The notes below the pieces were generated by a model. It was given only the letters and a program-made list of their open reading frames with translations. It had not been told where the DNA came from and did not search any database. A stretch of 64,000 nt of DNA from Gammaproteobacteria bacterium (lineage in GTDB: Bacteria; Pseudomonadota; Gammaproteobacteria; Steroidobacterales; Steroidobacteraceae), in contig DAIDHH010000027.1 of assembly GCA_027452045.1 (NCBI GenBank), positions 32,317 to 96,316 on the forward strand, in the 5' to 3' direction. Both the position numbers and the translations under genes were made by a program. Below are positions 8,493-19,311 of this stretch, piece after piece (the first letter of the stretch is position 1; every line of letters begins with the position of its first letter).

Positions 8493-9218
8493 TCACCGCT
8501 CGCCCGGGTGGGCCGACAGCTCCGCCACCGTCGCTTCCACCCAGGATTGAATCTCCTGATTGACTTCGCGCGGGTCGCGGCCGGTGGCGACGATCGGCTT
8601 GCCGATGACGAGGCGGATGGTACCCGGCTTCTTGCGCAGTCCCCGCCGTGGCCAGAAGCTGCCGGCATTGTGCGCCACTGGCACCAGAAGTTTGCCGGTT
8701 TCGGCCGCGAGCAATGCTCCGCTCACCCCATAACGGCGCGTCTGACCGAAAGGCATGCGCGTGCCTTCGGGGAAAATGATGATCCAATCCCCCTCGGCCA
8801 GTCTGTCCTTGCCCTGTGCGACGACCTGACTCACCGCGGAATGCCCGGACTTGCGGTCGATGGCGATGGCGTGCACCTGCTGGATGCCCCACCCGACGAA
8901 TGGGATCCAGGTGAGCTCACGCTTCAACACCCAGACCTGGCGTGGGAACACCAGGGACATGGCGACGGTTTCCCACGAGGAGGAATGCTTCCACAACGCG
9001 ATGTGATTGCCCGCGGGAACGTTCTCCAGGCCCTCGATCCGGTAATCGAGCCGGCAGGTCCAGCGAAGCACAGCGAGCAGCACCCGCGACCAGACCCGCA
9101 CCAGAGCGAAGCGGCGCGGAAACGGCAGCATGGAGCAGGCGATCACGAAGAAGATCGAGTAGAAGAACGTCCAGAGGAAAAAGAACGCGGTAAAAAACAG
9201 AGAGCCGAGATATTGCAT
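8493..9218 (-). CDS. plsC: 1-acyl-sn-glycerol-3-phosphate acyltransferase (PlsC type)
   Basis: A 241-residue membrane-associated acyltransferase. One long hydrophobic N-terminal helix (about residues 6-35) anchors it. The acceptor motif is KHSSSWET, an H-x4-E version of H-x4-D common in this proteobacterial subgroup, and the phosphate-binding motif is FPEGTRMPFGQ. It transfers acyl chains to lysophosphatidate at the inner membrane. In pseudomonads a similar gene follows glyS with gmhB between; here gmhB is missing and plsC lies 67 bases after glyS. Confidence 0.85.
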   Translation of the reverse strand: MQYLGSLFFTAFFFLWTFFYSIFFVIACSMLPFPRRFALVRVWSRVLLAVLRWTCRLDYRIEGLENVPAGNHIALWKHSSSWETVAMSLVFPRQVWVLKRELTWIPFVGWGIQQVHAIAIDRKSGHSAVSQVVAQGKDRLAEGDWIIIFPEGTRMPFGQTRRYGVSGALLAAETGKLLVPVAHNAGSFWPRRGLRKKPGTIRLVIGKPIVATGRDPREVNQEIQSWVEATVAELSAHPGER

Positions 9219-9285
9219 GACGGGGGCTTAGAGGGATCCTGGCCGAAAAGGTGCGTGTTGCGTATGAATCGACAGCCGATGCCCG

Positions 9286-11421
9286 CTATCCGGGCAGACG
9301 CGACAGGTCCGCCACGCCGGCAAACAGCTCCCGCATCTGAGAGAGCAGCGCCAGGCGGTTCGCGCGCAGCCTCGGGTCCTCGTCCATCACCATGACCTGA
9401 TCGAAAAACGCGTCCACCGCCGGCCGCAGCGCCGCGAGCTCCGTGAGCGCTCCGGCATAATCCCGGCGCGCCGTCGCCGCCGATACCGTGCCGCGCAGCG
9501 GACTCAGCGAGCCGAACAACTCCCGCTCCGCGGGCAGCGACAGCAGCGCCACATCCACTTCAGCCGGGGGGCTCTCGCCCGCCTTCCTGAGGATGTTGGC
9601 CACTCGTTTGTTCGCCGCCGTCAGGCTGGCCGCCTCCGGCAGCGTCAGAAATCCGCTGAGCGCCTTCAGCCGCGCGTCGAAATCGAGCGGCGAGACCGGA
9701 CGGGTCGCGAGCACCGCATCGAACATCTCCGTGGTGAGCACGGGCGCCCCGCCGGGACTCTCGAGATAATGCGCGCGCAGCCGCTCGAGCACGTAATCAA
9801 AGAGATCGGCGGCCACCGCATCGATCGCCATCGGCGGCGCAGGCTTGGCGGAGGACACCGCGATCCGCTCGATGTCGGCCTGGGCGAGACGGACGGCCTG
9901 GCGCGCCAGAGCGGCCAGATCCAGCTCGAGACGCTTCTCGAGCAGGATGCGCGTCAGGCCGATGGCCGCGCGGCGCAGGCCAAAGGGGTCCTTGGTGCCG
10001 GTGGGCTTCTCGCCGATCGCGAAAATACCCGCCAGGGTATCGAGCTTGTCCGCGACCGCGAGCACCGTGCCGGTGGCGGTGAGCGGCAGCGCATCGCCCG
10101 CGCCGCGCGGCAGGTAGTGCTCGCGGATCGCAGTGGCCACTTCCGGATCCTCTCCGTCGGCGAGCGCGTAGTGGGCGCCCATGATGCCCTGCAGCTCCGG
10201 AAACTCCCCGACCATGGCGGTCAGCAGATCGCATTTGCAGAGGCTCGCCGCCCGTTCGGCCTGCGCCGCCGGCTCACCGAGCGAGGTCGCCACCTCCATC
10301 GCGAGCGCCCGGATGCGCCGGGCGCGATCGCCGAGCGAGCCGAGTCTCGCCTGGTAGGTGACCCTGTCCAGGCCCTCGATGCGCGCGGCGAGCGGGCTCT
10401 TGCGGTCCTGCTCCAGGAAGAACGCCGCGTCGGCGAGGCGGGGACGGACCACGCGCTCATTGCCCTCGACCACCTTGGCGGGCTCGCGGCTCTCGAGGTT
10501 GGCCACCGCGACGAAAAAGGGCAGCAGTCCCCCGTTCGGGGCCTGCACGGGAAAGTAGCGCTGGTGATCCTCCAGCGTGGAAATCAACACTTCGCGCGGC
10601 AGCTTGAGGAAGCGCGGCTCGAAGCGCCCGGCGAGCGGCACGGGCCATTCCACGAGCGCCGTGACTTCCTCGAGCAGCTCATCGCTCATGAGCGCCTGGC
10701 CGCCGAGCTCGCCCGCCACGGCCGAGACGCGCTCGCGCATCACCGCGCGTCGCGCCTCGAAGTCCGGCAACACGTGTCCCCGCCTGGTGAGCGTGCGCTC
10801 GTAGGCGGCCGGACTCGAGATGCGCAGAGGCCTCGGTGCGTGGAAGCGATGCCCCCGCGTCAGATTGCCCGACGCCGTGTCGAGCAGCGTCGCCGGTACG
10901 ACTTCCTTGCCGTACAACATGACGATCCAGTGAACCGGGCGCACGAATTCGGCGGAGCCAGAGCCCCAGCGCATGCGCCGGGGAATGGGCAACGCATCCA
11001 ACGCACCCTGCACCAGGCCCGGCAACAGCTCCATCGCTGTGGCGCCGGGCTTGAGGCCGGTGTAATAAAGGAATGTGCCCTTGGCCTCCTCACGGCGCTC
11101 GAGCATCTCGAGCGCAACGCCGCAGCTTGCGGCGAAGGCCTGAGCGGCCCGCGTCGGCTGCCCGGCGGCATCGAACGCGGCGCTCACCGGCGGCCCGCGC
11201 CGTTCGATCCTCTGGTCGGGCTGACGCGCCGCAAGGCGCTTGACCAGCACCGCCAGTCTGCGGGGCGAGGCGAAGGATCGGATGTTGCCGTGGGCGAGGA
11301 CAGCCTTCGCCAGGCCCGCCTGCACTGCGGCGGCGAACGCTCGCTCCAGCGTGCGCAATGCCTTGGGCGGCAGCTCCTCGGTGCCGATCTCGACGAGGAA
11401 GTCGCGCTTCTCGAGCATCAT
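9286..11421 (-). CDS. glyS: Glycyl-tRNA synthetase beta subunit
   Basis: A 711-residue protein, close to the usual 690-720. The N-terminus is the diagnostic [14 protein letters not shown], with [17 protein letters not shown] and the HD-like [16 protein letters not shown] in the middle and a DALR-type anticodon-binding C-terminus. It forms the alpha2-beta2 glycyl-tRNA synthetase with GlyQ and contributes tRNA binding. Its ATG overlaps the glyQ stop as ATGA, giving coupled synthesis of the two subunits. A second in-frame ATG follows immediately; either may be used. Confidence 0.97.
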   Translation of the reverse strand: MMLEKRDFLVEIGTEELPPKALRTLERAFAAAVQAGLAKAVLAHGNIRSFASPRRLAVLVKRLAARQPDQRIERRGPPVSAAFDAAGQPTRAAQAFAASCGVALEMLERREEAKGTFLYYTGLKPGATAMELLPGLVQGALDALPIPRRMRWGSGSAEFVRPVHWIVMLYGKEVVPATLLDTASGNLTRGHRFHAPRPLRISSPAAYERTLTRRGHVLPDFEARRAVMRERVSAVAGELGGQALMSDELLEEVTALVEWPVPLAGRFEPRFLKLPREVLISTLEDHQRYFPVQAPNGGLLPFFVAVANLESREPAKVVEGNERVVRPRLADAAFFLEQDRKSPLAARIEGLDRVTYQARLGSLGDRARRIRALAMEVATSLGEPAAQAERAASLCKCDLLTAMVGEFPELQGIMGAHYALADGEDPEVATAIREHYLPRGAGDALPLTATGTVLAVADKLDTLAGIFAIGEKPTGTKDPFGLRRAAIGLTRILLEKRLELDLAALARQAVRLAQADIERIAVSSAKPAPPMAIDAVAADLFDYVLERLRAHYLESPGGAPVLTTEMFDAVLATRPVSPLDFDARLKALSGFLTLPEAASLTAANKRVANILRKAGESPPAEVDVALLSLPAERELFGSLSPLRGTVSAATARRDYAGALTELAALRPAVDAFFDQVMVMDEDPRLRANRLALLSQMRELFAGVADLSRLPG

Positions 11422-12335
11422 GCGCCCGCCCTCTGCAGCATGGGAAAGCCGAGCGTCTGGCGACTCTCGTAATAGGCCCGCGCCACTCCGCTCGCCAGGG
11501 CGCGCATGCGCAGGATGTAGCGCTGCCGCTCGGTGACCGAGATGGCCCGCCGGGCATCGAGCAGGTTGAAGGTGTGCGAGGCCTTGAGCACCTGCTCATA
11601 GGCGGGCAATGGCAGGCCGTCTTCGAGCAACGCCTTGCAGGCGCGCTCGTGGTCCTCGAAATGGCGGAACAAGGTCGGCACATCGGCCCGCTCGAAATTG
11701 TATTTCGACTGCTCCACCTCGTTCTGGTGGAACACGTCACCATAGGTCATCCTGCCGAGCGGACCGTCGGTCCAGAGGATGTCGTACAGACTCTCCACCC
11801 CTTGCAGGTACATGGCCAGCCGCTCGAGGCCGTAGGTGATCTCCCCGGTGACCGGCCGGCAGTCGAGCCCGCCGACCTGTTGGAAGTAGGTGAACTGGGT
11901 GACCTCCATGCCGTTCAGCCAGACTTCCCAGCCGAGTCCCCAGGCGCCGAGCGTCGGGGACTCCCAGTTGTCCTCCACGAAGCGCACGTCGTGCACCAGA
12001 GGGTCGAGGCCGAGGGCGCGCAGGCTGCCGAGATACTGCTCGAGGATGTCCGCCGGGGAAGGCTTGATGATGACCTGGAACTGGTAGTAATGCTGCAGGC
12101 GGAACGGATTCTCGCCGTAACGGCCGTCCGCGGGCCGGCGCGAGGGCTGGGTGTAGGCCGCGCTCCAGGGCTCAGGGCCGATCGAGCGCAGGAACGTGGC
12201 CGTATGAAAGGTGCCCGCGCCCACCTCCATGTCATACGGCTGCAGCACCACGCAGCCGCGGTCGGACCAGTACCGCTGCAGGGCGAAGATGAGCTCCTGG
12301 AAGGTGCGGGGCGCAGTGGAGGCGGGAGTCTTCAT
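11418..12335 (-). CDS. glyQ: Glycyl-tRNA synthetase alpha subunit
   Basis: The ATG at 12335 ([15 protein letters not shown]) gives 305 residues, the family's usual length; the track's longer frame enters the control region. Hallmarks are [28 protein letters not shown]-like [17 protein letters not shown] and [10 protein letters not shown]. It is the catalytic subunit that activates glycine with ATP. It heads the operon glyQ-glyS-plsC-phzF-gfa and is divergent from glnA across 405 bases. Confidence 0.97.
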   Translation of the reverse strand: MKTPASTAPRTFQELIFALQRYWSDRGCVVLQPYDMEVGAGTFHTATFLRSIGPEPWSAAYTQPSRRPADGRYGENPFRLQHYYQFQVIIKPSPADILEQYLGSLRALGLDPLVHDVRFVEDNWESPTLGAWGLGWEVWLNGMEVTQFTYFQQVGGLDCRPVTGEITYGLERLAMYLQGVESLYDILWTDGPLGRMTYGDVFHQNEVEQSKYNFERADVPTLFRHFEDHERACKALLEDGLPLPAYEQVLKASHTFNLLDARRAISVTERQRYILRMRALASGVARAYYESRQTLGFPMLQRAGA

Positions 12336-12498
12336 GGTGGCAAGGAACGCGCAAAACGGTCCGCGAGTATAGCGAAGGGTTTCGGCGAGTCGTCTATGTC
12401 GATCCGGGCCGCAATGCGCCTCGAGCTCCGGGGCACCGAGTTCGCCCTGGCCCTTGGCGGATTCCGCGGGCGCTCCCGCGAGGGCATTGCGGCACTGG

Positions 12499-12557
12499 GC
12501 GCCATTTTGGTGCGGCCTGGGCGGCGCATGCACTCAAATAGTGCACAATGCTGTGCA
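12499..12557. promoter_or_regulatory. Tandem NtrC-type enhancer sites upstream of glnA
   Basis: Two sequences match the NtrC palindrome GCAC-N7-GTGC. GCGCCATTTTGGTGC (12499-12513) has one mismatch and TGCACTCAAATAGTGCA (12529-12545) is perfectly symmetric. Their centres are 31 bases apart, about three helical turns, and lie near -117 and -86 of the predicted sigma-54 start. A third palindrome, TGCACAATGCTGTGCA (12542-12557), overlaps the second but has a spacer one base short. The arrangement resembles the glnA enhancer of enteric bacteria. Confidence 0.75.
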
Positions 12558-12596
12558 AAACGTGTCTAAGCCATTGATTCAGGACTATTCGTGACT

Positions 12597-12612
12597 TGGC
12601 ACGCGACATGCA
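12597..12612 (+). promoter_or_regulatory. Sigma-54 promoter of glnA
   Basis: TGGCACGCGACATGCA fits TGGCAC-N5-TTGCA with a single mismatch and correct -24/-12 spacing. Transcription would start near 12623, giving a leader of about 118 bases before the glnA ATG. The rest of the 405-base glyQ-glnA gap holds the NtrC sites; no obvious sigma-70 promoter was recognised for either gene. Confidence 0.8.
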
Positions 12613-12625
12613 CTATCTTGGTGCT
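12609..12625. promoter_or_regulatory. NtrC-type site overlapping the glnA promoter
   Basis: TGCACTATCTTGGTGCT matches the classical NtrC consensus at nearly every position. It sits directly on the -12 element and the predicted start site rather than upstream. Occupancy here would compete with sigma-54 polymerase, so it may act as a brake at high NtrC-phosphate. Match and location are read directly; the braking role is inferred. Confidence 0.6.
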
Positions 12626-12740
12626 CCGCCACCAAAAGCTCTAGAGCGGTAACGAGTGACCGGTCGCCTGCCCCAGGATTTGCAGCAGCGGCGGCTCGGG
12701 CGCCGATGCGGCGGGCACCACCTATTCCTCCGGAGGCGAT

Positions 12741-14150
12741 ATGACACCGACCGATGTAATCAAGTTGATCAAGGAAAAGGAAGTCAAGTTCGCGGACCTG
12801 CGCTTTACCGATACCCGCGGCAAGGAACAGCACGTGACCATTCCGGCGCGGCTGGTCGATGAGGACCTGTTCCGCGACGGCAAGATGTTCGACGGCTCGT
12901 CCATCGCCGGCTGGAAGGGCATCAACGAGTCGGACATGATCCTCATGCCCGAGGCGAACACGGCGGTGCTCGATCCCTTCTTCGACGAGACCACGGTCAA
13001 CATCCGCTGCGACGTCATCGAGCCAGCCACCATGCAGGGCTACGAGCGCGACCCGCGCTCGCTCGCCAAGCGCGCCGAGGCGTACCTGAAATCGACCGGC
13101 ATCGCCGACGGCGCGATGTTCGGTCCCGAAAACGAGTTCTTCATCTTCGACAGCGTCCGCTATGGCAACGAGATGCGCGGCAGCTTCTACGCCATCGATT
13201 CGGTGCAGGGCGCCTGGAGCTCGGGCACGGAGTACGCCGAAGGCAACACCGGACACCGCCCGGGCATCAAGGGCGGCTACTTCCCCGTGCCGCCCGTCGA
13301 CGCCTACCAGGACATCCGCTCGGCCATGTGTCTCGCCCTGGAGGAGCTCGGGCTGAAGGTCGAAGTGCACCATCATGAGGTGGCGACCGGAGGCCAGGGC
13401 GAGATCGGCGTCGGCGCCGGCAATCTGGTGGCGAAGGCCGACCAGGTGCAGATCCTCAAGTACGCCGTGCTCAACGTGGCGCAACGCTACGGCAAGACCG
13501 CCACCTTCATGCCGAAGCCCCTGGTCGGGGACAACGGCAGCGGCATGCACGTGCACCAGTCGCTGCAGAAGGATGGCAAGGCGCTGTTCGCGGGCGACAA
13601 GTACGGCGGACTCTCGGATCTTGCCCTGTACTACATCGGTGGCATCATCAAGCACGCCAGGGCGCTCAACGCCTTCACCAACGCCGGCACCAACAGCTAC
13701 AAGCGCCTGGTGCCGGGCTTCGAGGCGCCCGTCATGCTCGCCTACTCGGCGCGCAACCGCTCGGCCTCGATCCGTATCCCCTGGGTGTCGAACCCGAAGG
13801 CCCGCCGCATCGAGGTGCGCTTCCCGGATTCGAGCGCGAACCCGTATTTCGCCTTCGCCGCCATGATGATGGCGGGGCTCGACGGCATCCAGAACAAGAT
13901 CCATCCCGGCGAGCCGGCGGACAAGGACCTCTACGATCTCGAGCCGGAAGAGGCCAAGCACATCCCGACGGTATGCCACTCGCTCGACATGGCGCTCGAG
14001 CACCTCGACAAGGATCGCGAGTTCCTGACGCGCGGCGGAGTGTTCACCAACGACGTGATCGACGCCTACATCGGTCTGAAGATGCAGGAGATCACCCGCT
14101 TCCGCATGGCTACGCACCCGGTCGAGATGGAGATGTACTACAGCTGCTGA
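12741..14150 (+). CDS. glnA: Glutamine synthetase, type I
   Basis: A 469-residue GSI enzyme that makes glutamine from glutamate, ammonium and ATP as a cytoplasmic dodecamer. Visible hallmarks: [23 protein letters not shown] (metal ligands), [17 protein letters not shown], the loop [10 protein letters not shown] and [27 protein letters not shown] carries the tyrosine normally adenylylated by GlnE, so activity is likely controlled by the adenylylation cascade. GGAGG lies 4 bases before the start. The sigma-54/NtrC promoter upstream and ntrBC downstream complete the nitrogen-control locus. Confidence 0.98.
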   Translation: MTPTDVIKLIKEKEVKFADLRFTDTRGKEQHVTIPARLVDEDLFRDGKMFDGSSIAGWKGINESDMILMPEANTAVLDPFFDETTVNIRCDVIEPATMQGYERDPRSLAKRAEAYLKSTGIADGAMFGPENEFFIFDSVRYGNEMRGSFYAIDSVQGAWSSGTEYAEGNTGHRPGIKGGYFPVPPVDAYQDIRSAMCLALEELGLKVEVHHHEVATGGQGEIGVGAGNLVAKADQVQILKYAVLNVAQRYGKTATFMPKPLVGDNGSGMHVHQSLQKDGKALFAGDKYGGLSDLALYYIGGIIKHARALNAFTNAGTNSYKRLVPGFEAPVMLAYSARNRSASIRIPWVSNPKARRIEVRFPDSSANPYFAFAAMMMAGLDGIQNKIHPGEPADKDLYDLEPEEAKHIPTVCHSLDMALEHLDKDREFLTRGGVFTNDVIDAYIGLKMQEITRFRMATHPVEMEMYYSC

Positions 14151-14191
14151 ACGGACCGTGATAGAGACACCATCATCCATGGCCGGACCGG

Positions 14192-14254
14192 CCTCCCGAT
14201 ACGGGAGGTCCGAGGTGGGTGCACCGTCTCCGGGGACACAGGGCGTGTCCCCGG
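14192..14254 (+). terminator. Hairpins between glnA and the DUF4124 gene
   Basis: Two perfect hairpins follow glnA: CCTCCCG/CGGGAGG with a 3-base loop (14192-14208), and CCGGGGACAC/GTGTCCCCGG with a 5-base loop (14230-14254). Neither has a strong T tract. The second has the CGGGGACA...TGTCCCCG pattern seen in some dispersed intergenic palindromes, so it could be a REP-like unit rather than a dedicated terminator. Confidence 0.5.
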
Positions 14255-14277
14255 GGACTTGTCATATTGCCGCAGCT

Positions 14278-14306
14278 TTGAACCGGGGTGCGGATCGGGC
14301 TATGCT
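14278..14306 (+). promoter_or_regulatory. Sigma-70 promoter of the DUF4124-ntrBC operon
   Basis: TTGAAC (14278-14283) and TATGCT (14301-14306) are separated by exactly 17 bases. The expected start of transcription, about 14312-14314, falls within a few bases of the ATG at 14315, which has no visible ribosome-binding site. The transcript may therefore be leaderless. Confidence 0.5.
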
Positions 14307-14314
14307 GTACGACC

Positions 14315-14893
14315 ATGCGCGCCACCCGATTGACTCGTTCCCGGTCGCTCGTCCTGGCTGGCCTCATCTGCGCCGCAGGCGCGGCGCTCGCCGGCCAAGA
14401 CAGCCAGATCACGGTCTACAAGTGGGTCGACGCCCACGGCGTCATCCATTACAGCGATCAGCCGCATGCGAACTCGAGGAAGGTGCAGATCACCGGCGCC
14501 CAGACCTACTCGGCGCCGCCCACGGCGGCCGAGCCTTCCTCACCAGCGAGCGCGCCGCGAGCCGCTGCCGCGCCGGCCTACCGAAGCTGCACCATCGCGC
14601 AGCCTCACGATCAGCAGATGCTGATGAATACCTACAAGGCCACCGCGGTCGTGCAGACGGATCCTCCGCTGCACGGCGACAACCACGTCCGGCTGTTCTT
14701 CGATGGCCGGCAGCTGCCCGGCCGCGGAACCTCGTTCACATTCCCGGTCAACCGAGGCCAGCACACGGTCTCGGCCGTCGTGGTGGACGGCTACGGGCAG
14801 ATACTCTGCGAGACCTCAACGGTGACCTTCTACGTGCACCAGCCGTCGGTCCTCAATCCGCACGGTCCCCTCTATCATCATCCCCCGCGCTAG
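14315..14893 (+). CDS. DUF4124 domain protein, exported
   Basis: I use the ATG at 14315 (MRATRLTRSRSLVLAG), which gives 192 residues and a good signal peptide ending near AALA. The mature N-terminus is a DUF4124 domain (ITVYKWVDAHGVIHYSDQP), followed by a Pro/Ala/Ser-rich linker. The C-terminal half is an immunoglobulin-like beta domain (LFFDGRQLPG, FTFPVNRGQHTVSAVVVD). The position between glnA and ntrBC is conserved in several gammaproteobacteria, but the function is unknown. It is 12 bases upstream of ntrB and probably co-transcribed with it. Confidence 0.82.
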   Translation: MRATRLTRSRSLVLAGLICAAGAALAGQDSQITVYKWVDAHGVIHYSDQPHANSRKVQITGAQTYSAPPTAAEPSSPASAPRAAAAPAYRSCTIAQPHDQQMLMNTYKATAVVQTDPPLHGDNHVRLFFDGRQLPGRGTSFTFPVNRGQHTVSAVVVDGYGQILCETSTVTFYVHQPSVLNPHGPLYHHPPR

Positions 14894-14905
14894 GGGCGAT
14901 ACCCG

Positions 14906-16005
14906 GTGGGCGCCGTGGCCTTTGACCACAGCGCGCCTTCCGCCCTCGCGCACTTCGATCCGGCGGGTCTCCTCGATGCCCTGTCGACGGGCATCATCGT
15001 GCTGGATGCACAGCTCTGCGCCATCTATGCCAATGTCGCCGCGCAGGACCTGCTCGCATTCAGTCTCAACCAGGCGCGCGGCCGCCCGTTCACCGACTTC
15101 CTGCATGATGCCAACGGGCTGAAGAGCAACCTGCGGCGAGCGCTCGATACCGGAGAGGGGATCGCCGACCGCGAGCTCACGGTGCGCCTGGCCTCCGCCC
15201 CGCGCGAGGCGCGCACGCTCGATGCGACCATCACCCCGATCGAGGGGCAGGTCACGGGAACTCACCTGCTGCTCGAGCTCGCCGACGCCACGCAGCGCCA
15301 GCGCATCACCCGCGAGAATGACCTGCTGGCGCGACTCGACGGCAGCCGCCTCATGATCCGTCAGCTGGCCCACGAGATCAAAAACCCGCTCGGAGGTCTG
15401 CGCGGCGCGGCGCAACTGCTCGAGCGCGAGCTGCCCGCACCCGGTCTGAAGGAATACACGCAGGTCATCATCGGCGAGGCGGATCGCCTGGCCGCGCTGG
15501 TCGACTCGATCGCGGGACCGAAGCGCGTGCCACAGAAATCGCTGCTCAACGTGCACGAGCTCTGCGAGCACGTATACCGGCTGCTGCGCGCCGAGGCGGG
15601 CGAACAGATCATCATCGATCGCGACTACGATCCGAGCCTGCCGAACGCCTCACTGGATGGCAATCAGATCATTCAGGCACTGATCAACGTGATGCGCAAT
15701 GCGCTGCAGGCCCTCGGCGGTCGCGGCCGGATCGTGTTGCGTACCCGGGCGCTGAGCGGCGTGAGCATCGGGTCCGCCAGGCACCGGCTGGTGGCGAGCG
15801 TGCAGGTGCAGGACGACGGCCCCGGCGTCCCACAGGAGTTGCGCTCGAGTCTGTTCTATCCCCTGGTGACCGGCCGCCCCGATGGCACCGGACTCGGGCT
15901 CGCGGTGGCGCAGGAGCTGGTCTGCCGCAATGGCGGACTGATCGAATTCGACAGCGAGCCCGGCAGCACGGTGTTCACGCTCCTCCTGCCGCTGGAGGAC
16001 GCTTC

Positions 16006-16009
<4 letters not shown>
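14906..16009 (+). CDS. glnL: Nitrogen regulation sensor kinase NtrB
   Basis: A 367-residue soluble histidine kinase starting at GTG 14906, downstream of GGGG. A PAS-type sensor occupies about residues 15-130. The phosphoacceptor is His156 in QLAHEIKNPLGGLRGAAQLLE, and the ATPase domain shows NVMRNALQAL, DDGPGVP and GTGLGLAVAQ. There are no membrane segments, as expected of NtrB, which phosphorylates or dephosphorylates NtrC according to PII (GlnB) signals. It overlaps ntrC by ATGA. Confidence 0.95.
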
Positions 16010-17451
<1,442 letters not shown>

Positions 17452-17460
17452 CGGCGCGGC

Positions 17461-18405
17461 TCAGACTCGCAGCGTCCCGGTGAGCTCCGCAACGCTGTTC
17501 AGGCCGTGCTCGCGCAGATAGTCCGCGATTCCGGTGTTGATGCGCTTGCAGACCATCGGATCGTAGAAGAGCGCGGTGCCCACGCCGACCGCGGTGGCGC
17601 CGGCAATCAGGAACTCGATGGCGTCCGTGGCGCTCACGATGCCGCCCTGGCCGATGATCGGGATGCCATGCTTGCGCGCCACGTCGTACACCTGGTGCAC
17701 CTTGAGCAGCGCGATCGGCTTGATGGCCGGACCCGAGAGTCCGCCCTGGATGTTGCCGATCACCGGGCGGCGCGTGTACGCATCGATGGCCATGCCCATC
17801 ATGGTGTTGATGACCGAGAGCGCATCGGTCCCCGCCTCGATGCAGCGGCGGGCATTCTCGCGGATATCCGTCTGGTTCGGGGAGAGCTTGGTGATGAGGG
17901 GCTTGCCCGTCACCCGGCGGCAGGCCTCGACCACCTGCGCCGACATGTCGGGATAGTTCCCGAAGGCCACGCCCCCCTCCTTGACGTTCGGGCAGGAGAT
18001 GTTGATCTCGATGGCATCGATCGGCGACTGATCGAACAGGCGCGTGACCTCGGCATATTCCTCCACCGTGGAGCCCGACACGTTGGCGATGAAGCGGGTT
18101 TCGGTGAAGTCGAGCCCGGGGAGGATCCGCTCGATGACATGCGCGGCACCCGGATTCTGCAGGCCGATGGCATTGAGCATGCCCGCGGGCGTCTCGCACA
18201 CGCGGTGCGGCGGATTGCCGAGCCTGGGCCCGAAGGTCGTGCCCTTGAGCACCACGGCGCCCGCATCCTGGTTGGAGAAGCCCTCGATGCGGGTGTATTC
18301 CTCGCCGAAGCCGACGCAGCCGGAGAGCAGCACGATGGGCGAGGCCAAGTGCAGTCCGCAGAACTTGAGTTTGAGGGAGTCGCTCATCGGGTCATTATGG
18401 TCCAT
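17461..18405 (-). CDS. pyrD: Dihydroorotate dehydrogenase, class 1B catalytic subunit
   Basis: The start at 18405 overlaps the upstream stop as TGATG and gives 314 residues (an ATG six codons later is the alternative). The protein shows the class 1 barrel, with NISCPNVKEGG holding the catalytic cysteine typical of class 1B, TKLSPN, GNIQGGLSGPAIKP and GIPIIGQGGI. It oxidises dihydroorotate to orotate in pyrimidine synthesis. Class 1B enzymes usually partner with PyrK to use NAD, but no pyrK is present here. Most gammaproteobacteria use the membrane-bound class 2 enzyme, so this choice is worth noting. Confidence 0.88.
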   Translation of the reverse strand: MDHNDPMSDSLKLKFCGLHLASPIVLLSGCVGFGEEYTRIEGFSNQDAGAVVLKGTTFGPRLGNPPHRVCETPAGMLNAIGLQNPGAAHVIERILPGLDFTETRFIANVSGSTVEEYAEVTRLFDQSPIDAIEINISCPNVKEGGVAFGNYPDMSAQVVEACRRVTGKPLITKLSPNQTDIRENARRCIEAGTDALSVINTMMGMAIDAYTRRPVIGNIQGGLSGPAIKPIALLKVHQVYDVARKHGIPIIGQGGIVSATDAIEFLIAGATAVGVGTALFYDPMVCKRINTGIADYLREHGLNSVAELTGTLRV

Positions 18406-18806
18406 CAGTGCATCGGCCGTCCGCCACCGCCTCCCGGACGGTGGATGTGGACCTCGATCCGGCCCTTGGGGCCGATCAGCCAGGACGCGAGCCAGCCGAC
18501 GATCCAGACGATGAGCGCGGTCTCGAAGGCGGCTGCGAAACCCGCGATGTGAAATCCCGGCAGCATCCACGCGACCAGCGCCAGCATGCCCGCGTTGACC
18601 ACCAGCAGGAAGATTCCCAGGGACAACACGGTGAGCGGCAGCGTCAGCAGGATGACGACCGGGCGCACCACGGCGTTGACGACACCCAGCAGGAGTCCGG
18701 CCAGCACCAGCGTGCCGGCGTCCTCGATGCGGATGCCGGGCACCCATCGCGTGGCGACCCACAGGCCGAGCGCGCTCATCACGGCGCGCAGCACGAAGGC
18801 GGTCAC
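18405..18806 (-). CDS. Phage holin family IV-like small membrane protein
   Basis: A GTG at 18806 overlaps the preceding stop as GTGA and yields 133 residues, matching the family's usual 110-130; the track's ATG start would overlap its neighbour by 64 bases. Four hydrophobic helices are evident, with the conserved GIRIEDAGTLVLAGLLLGVVNAVVRP and TLPLTVLSLGIFLLVVN stretches. A cytoplasmic tail is rich in Gly and basic residues. These proteins resemble mycobacterial holins but are chromosomal and of unknown function. Confidence 0.82.
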   Translation of the reverse strand: MTAFVLRAVMSALGLWVATRWVPGIRIEDAGTLVLAGLLLGVVNAVVRPVVILLTLPLTVLSLGIFLLVVNAGMLALVAWMLPGFHIAGFAAAFETALIVWIVGWLASWLIGPKGRIEVHIHRPGGGGGRPMH

Positions 18807-19243
18807 GAGTACTCCGGATGGCTGTCGTGCAGCAGGGCCTTCAGACGCGTGAGCGCGGCCTGCCAACCGGTCCTGAGGCGCATATAGTGAACATCCCAGT
18901 CCGGTGAGCCGGGAACGCCCGAGCCCAATAACCTGAGGATGGTGCCCGCGCGCGCCGGCTCGAGGACGAAGTCATCGACCACGGCGCTGTCGGCCGGCGG
19001 AAGCGAGGCCGCCGGCAGATAGATGAGCCGCAGCCGCCGCTGCGGCTCAAACACATCGATGCAGGCTTCGAGCTCCGTCACCCGATCGACGCAGGCTCGG
19101 AACAACCCGCCGGGGCGCGCCGTGATGCGGGCATCGGGCGAGCACCACAGGGCGAGCAGGGACGGATCGGTGAGTGCGCGCCAGACCCCCTGCACATCGG
19201 TGCGAAGGTCGAGTCTGTGGGCATAGCCCCGGGTCTTCTCCAT
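18803..19243 (-). CDS. SRPBCC (START-like/AHSA1) domain protein
   Basis: A 146-residue single-domain protein with the pattern of polyketide-cyclase/AHSA1-type lipid-binding folds. It has VWRALTDPSLLALWCSPDARI near the start, PGGLFRACVDRVTEL, PQRRLRLIYLP in the middle, and a C-terminal helix beginning DWDVHYMRLRTGWQAALTRLKAL. It likely binds a small hydrophobic ligand in the cytoplasm, but none can be named. It heads a three-gene coupled minus-strand operon with the holin-like gene and pyrD. Confidence 0.8.
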   Translation of the reverse strand: MEKTRGYAHRLDLRTDVQGVWRALTDPSLLALWCSPDARITARPGGLFRACVDRVTELEACIDVFEPQRRLRLIYLPAASLPPADSAVVDDFVLEPARAGTILRLLGSGVPGSPDWDVHYMRLRTGWQAALTRLKALLHDSHPEYS

Positions 19244-19311
19244 GGGCGCTATTGTGCCATCACCCGGCGCCCGGTTTCGCCTATGCTAGGGGCTTTCCAC
19301 GGGAGGTTCGT

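Noticed and set aside
9769-11472. 567-residue plus-strand ORF
   Set aside because: Antisense to glyS; no family pattern.
12585-14180. 531-residue minus-strand ORF
   Set aside because: Antisense to glnA, one of the most certain genes here.
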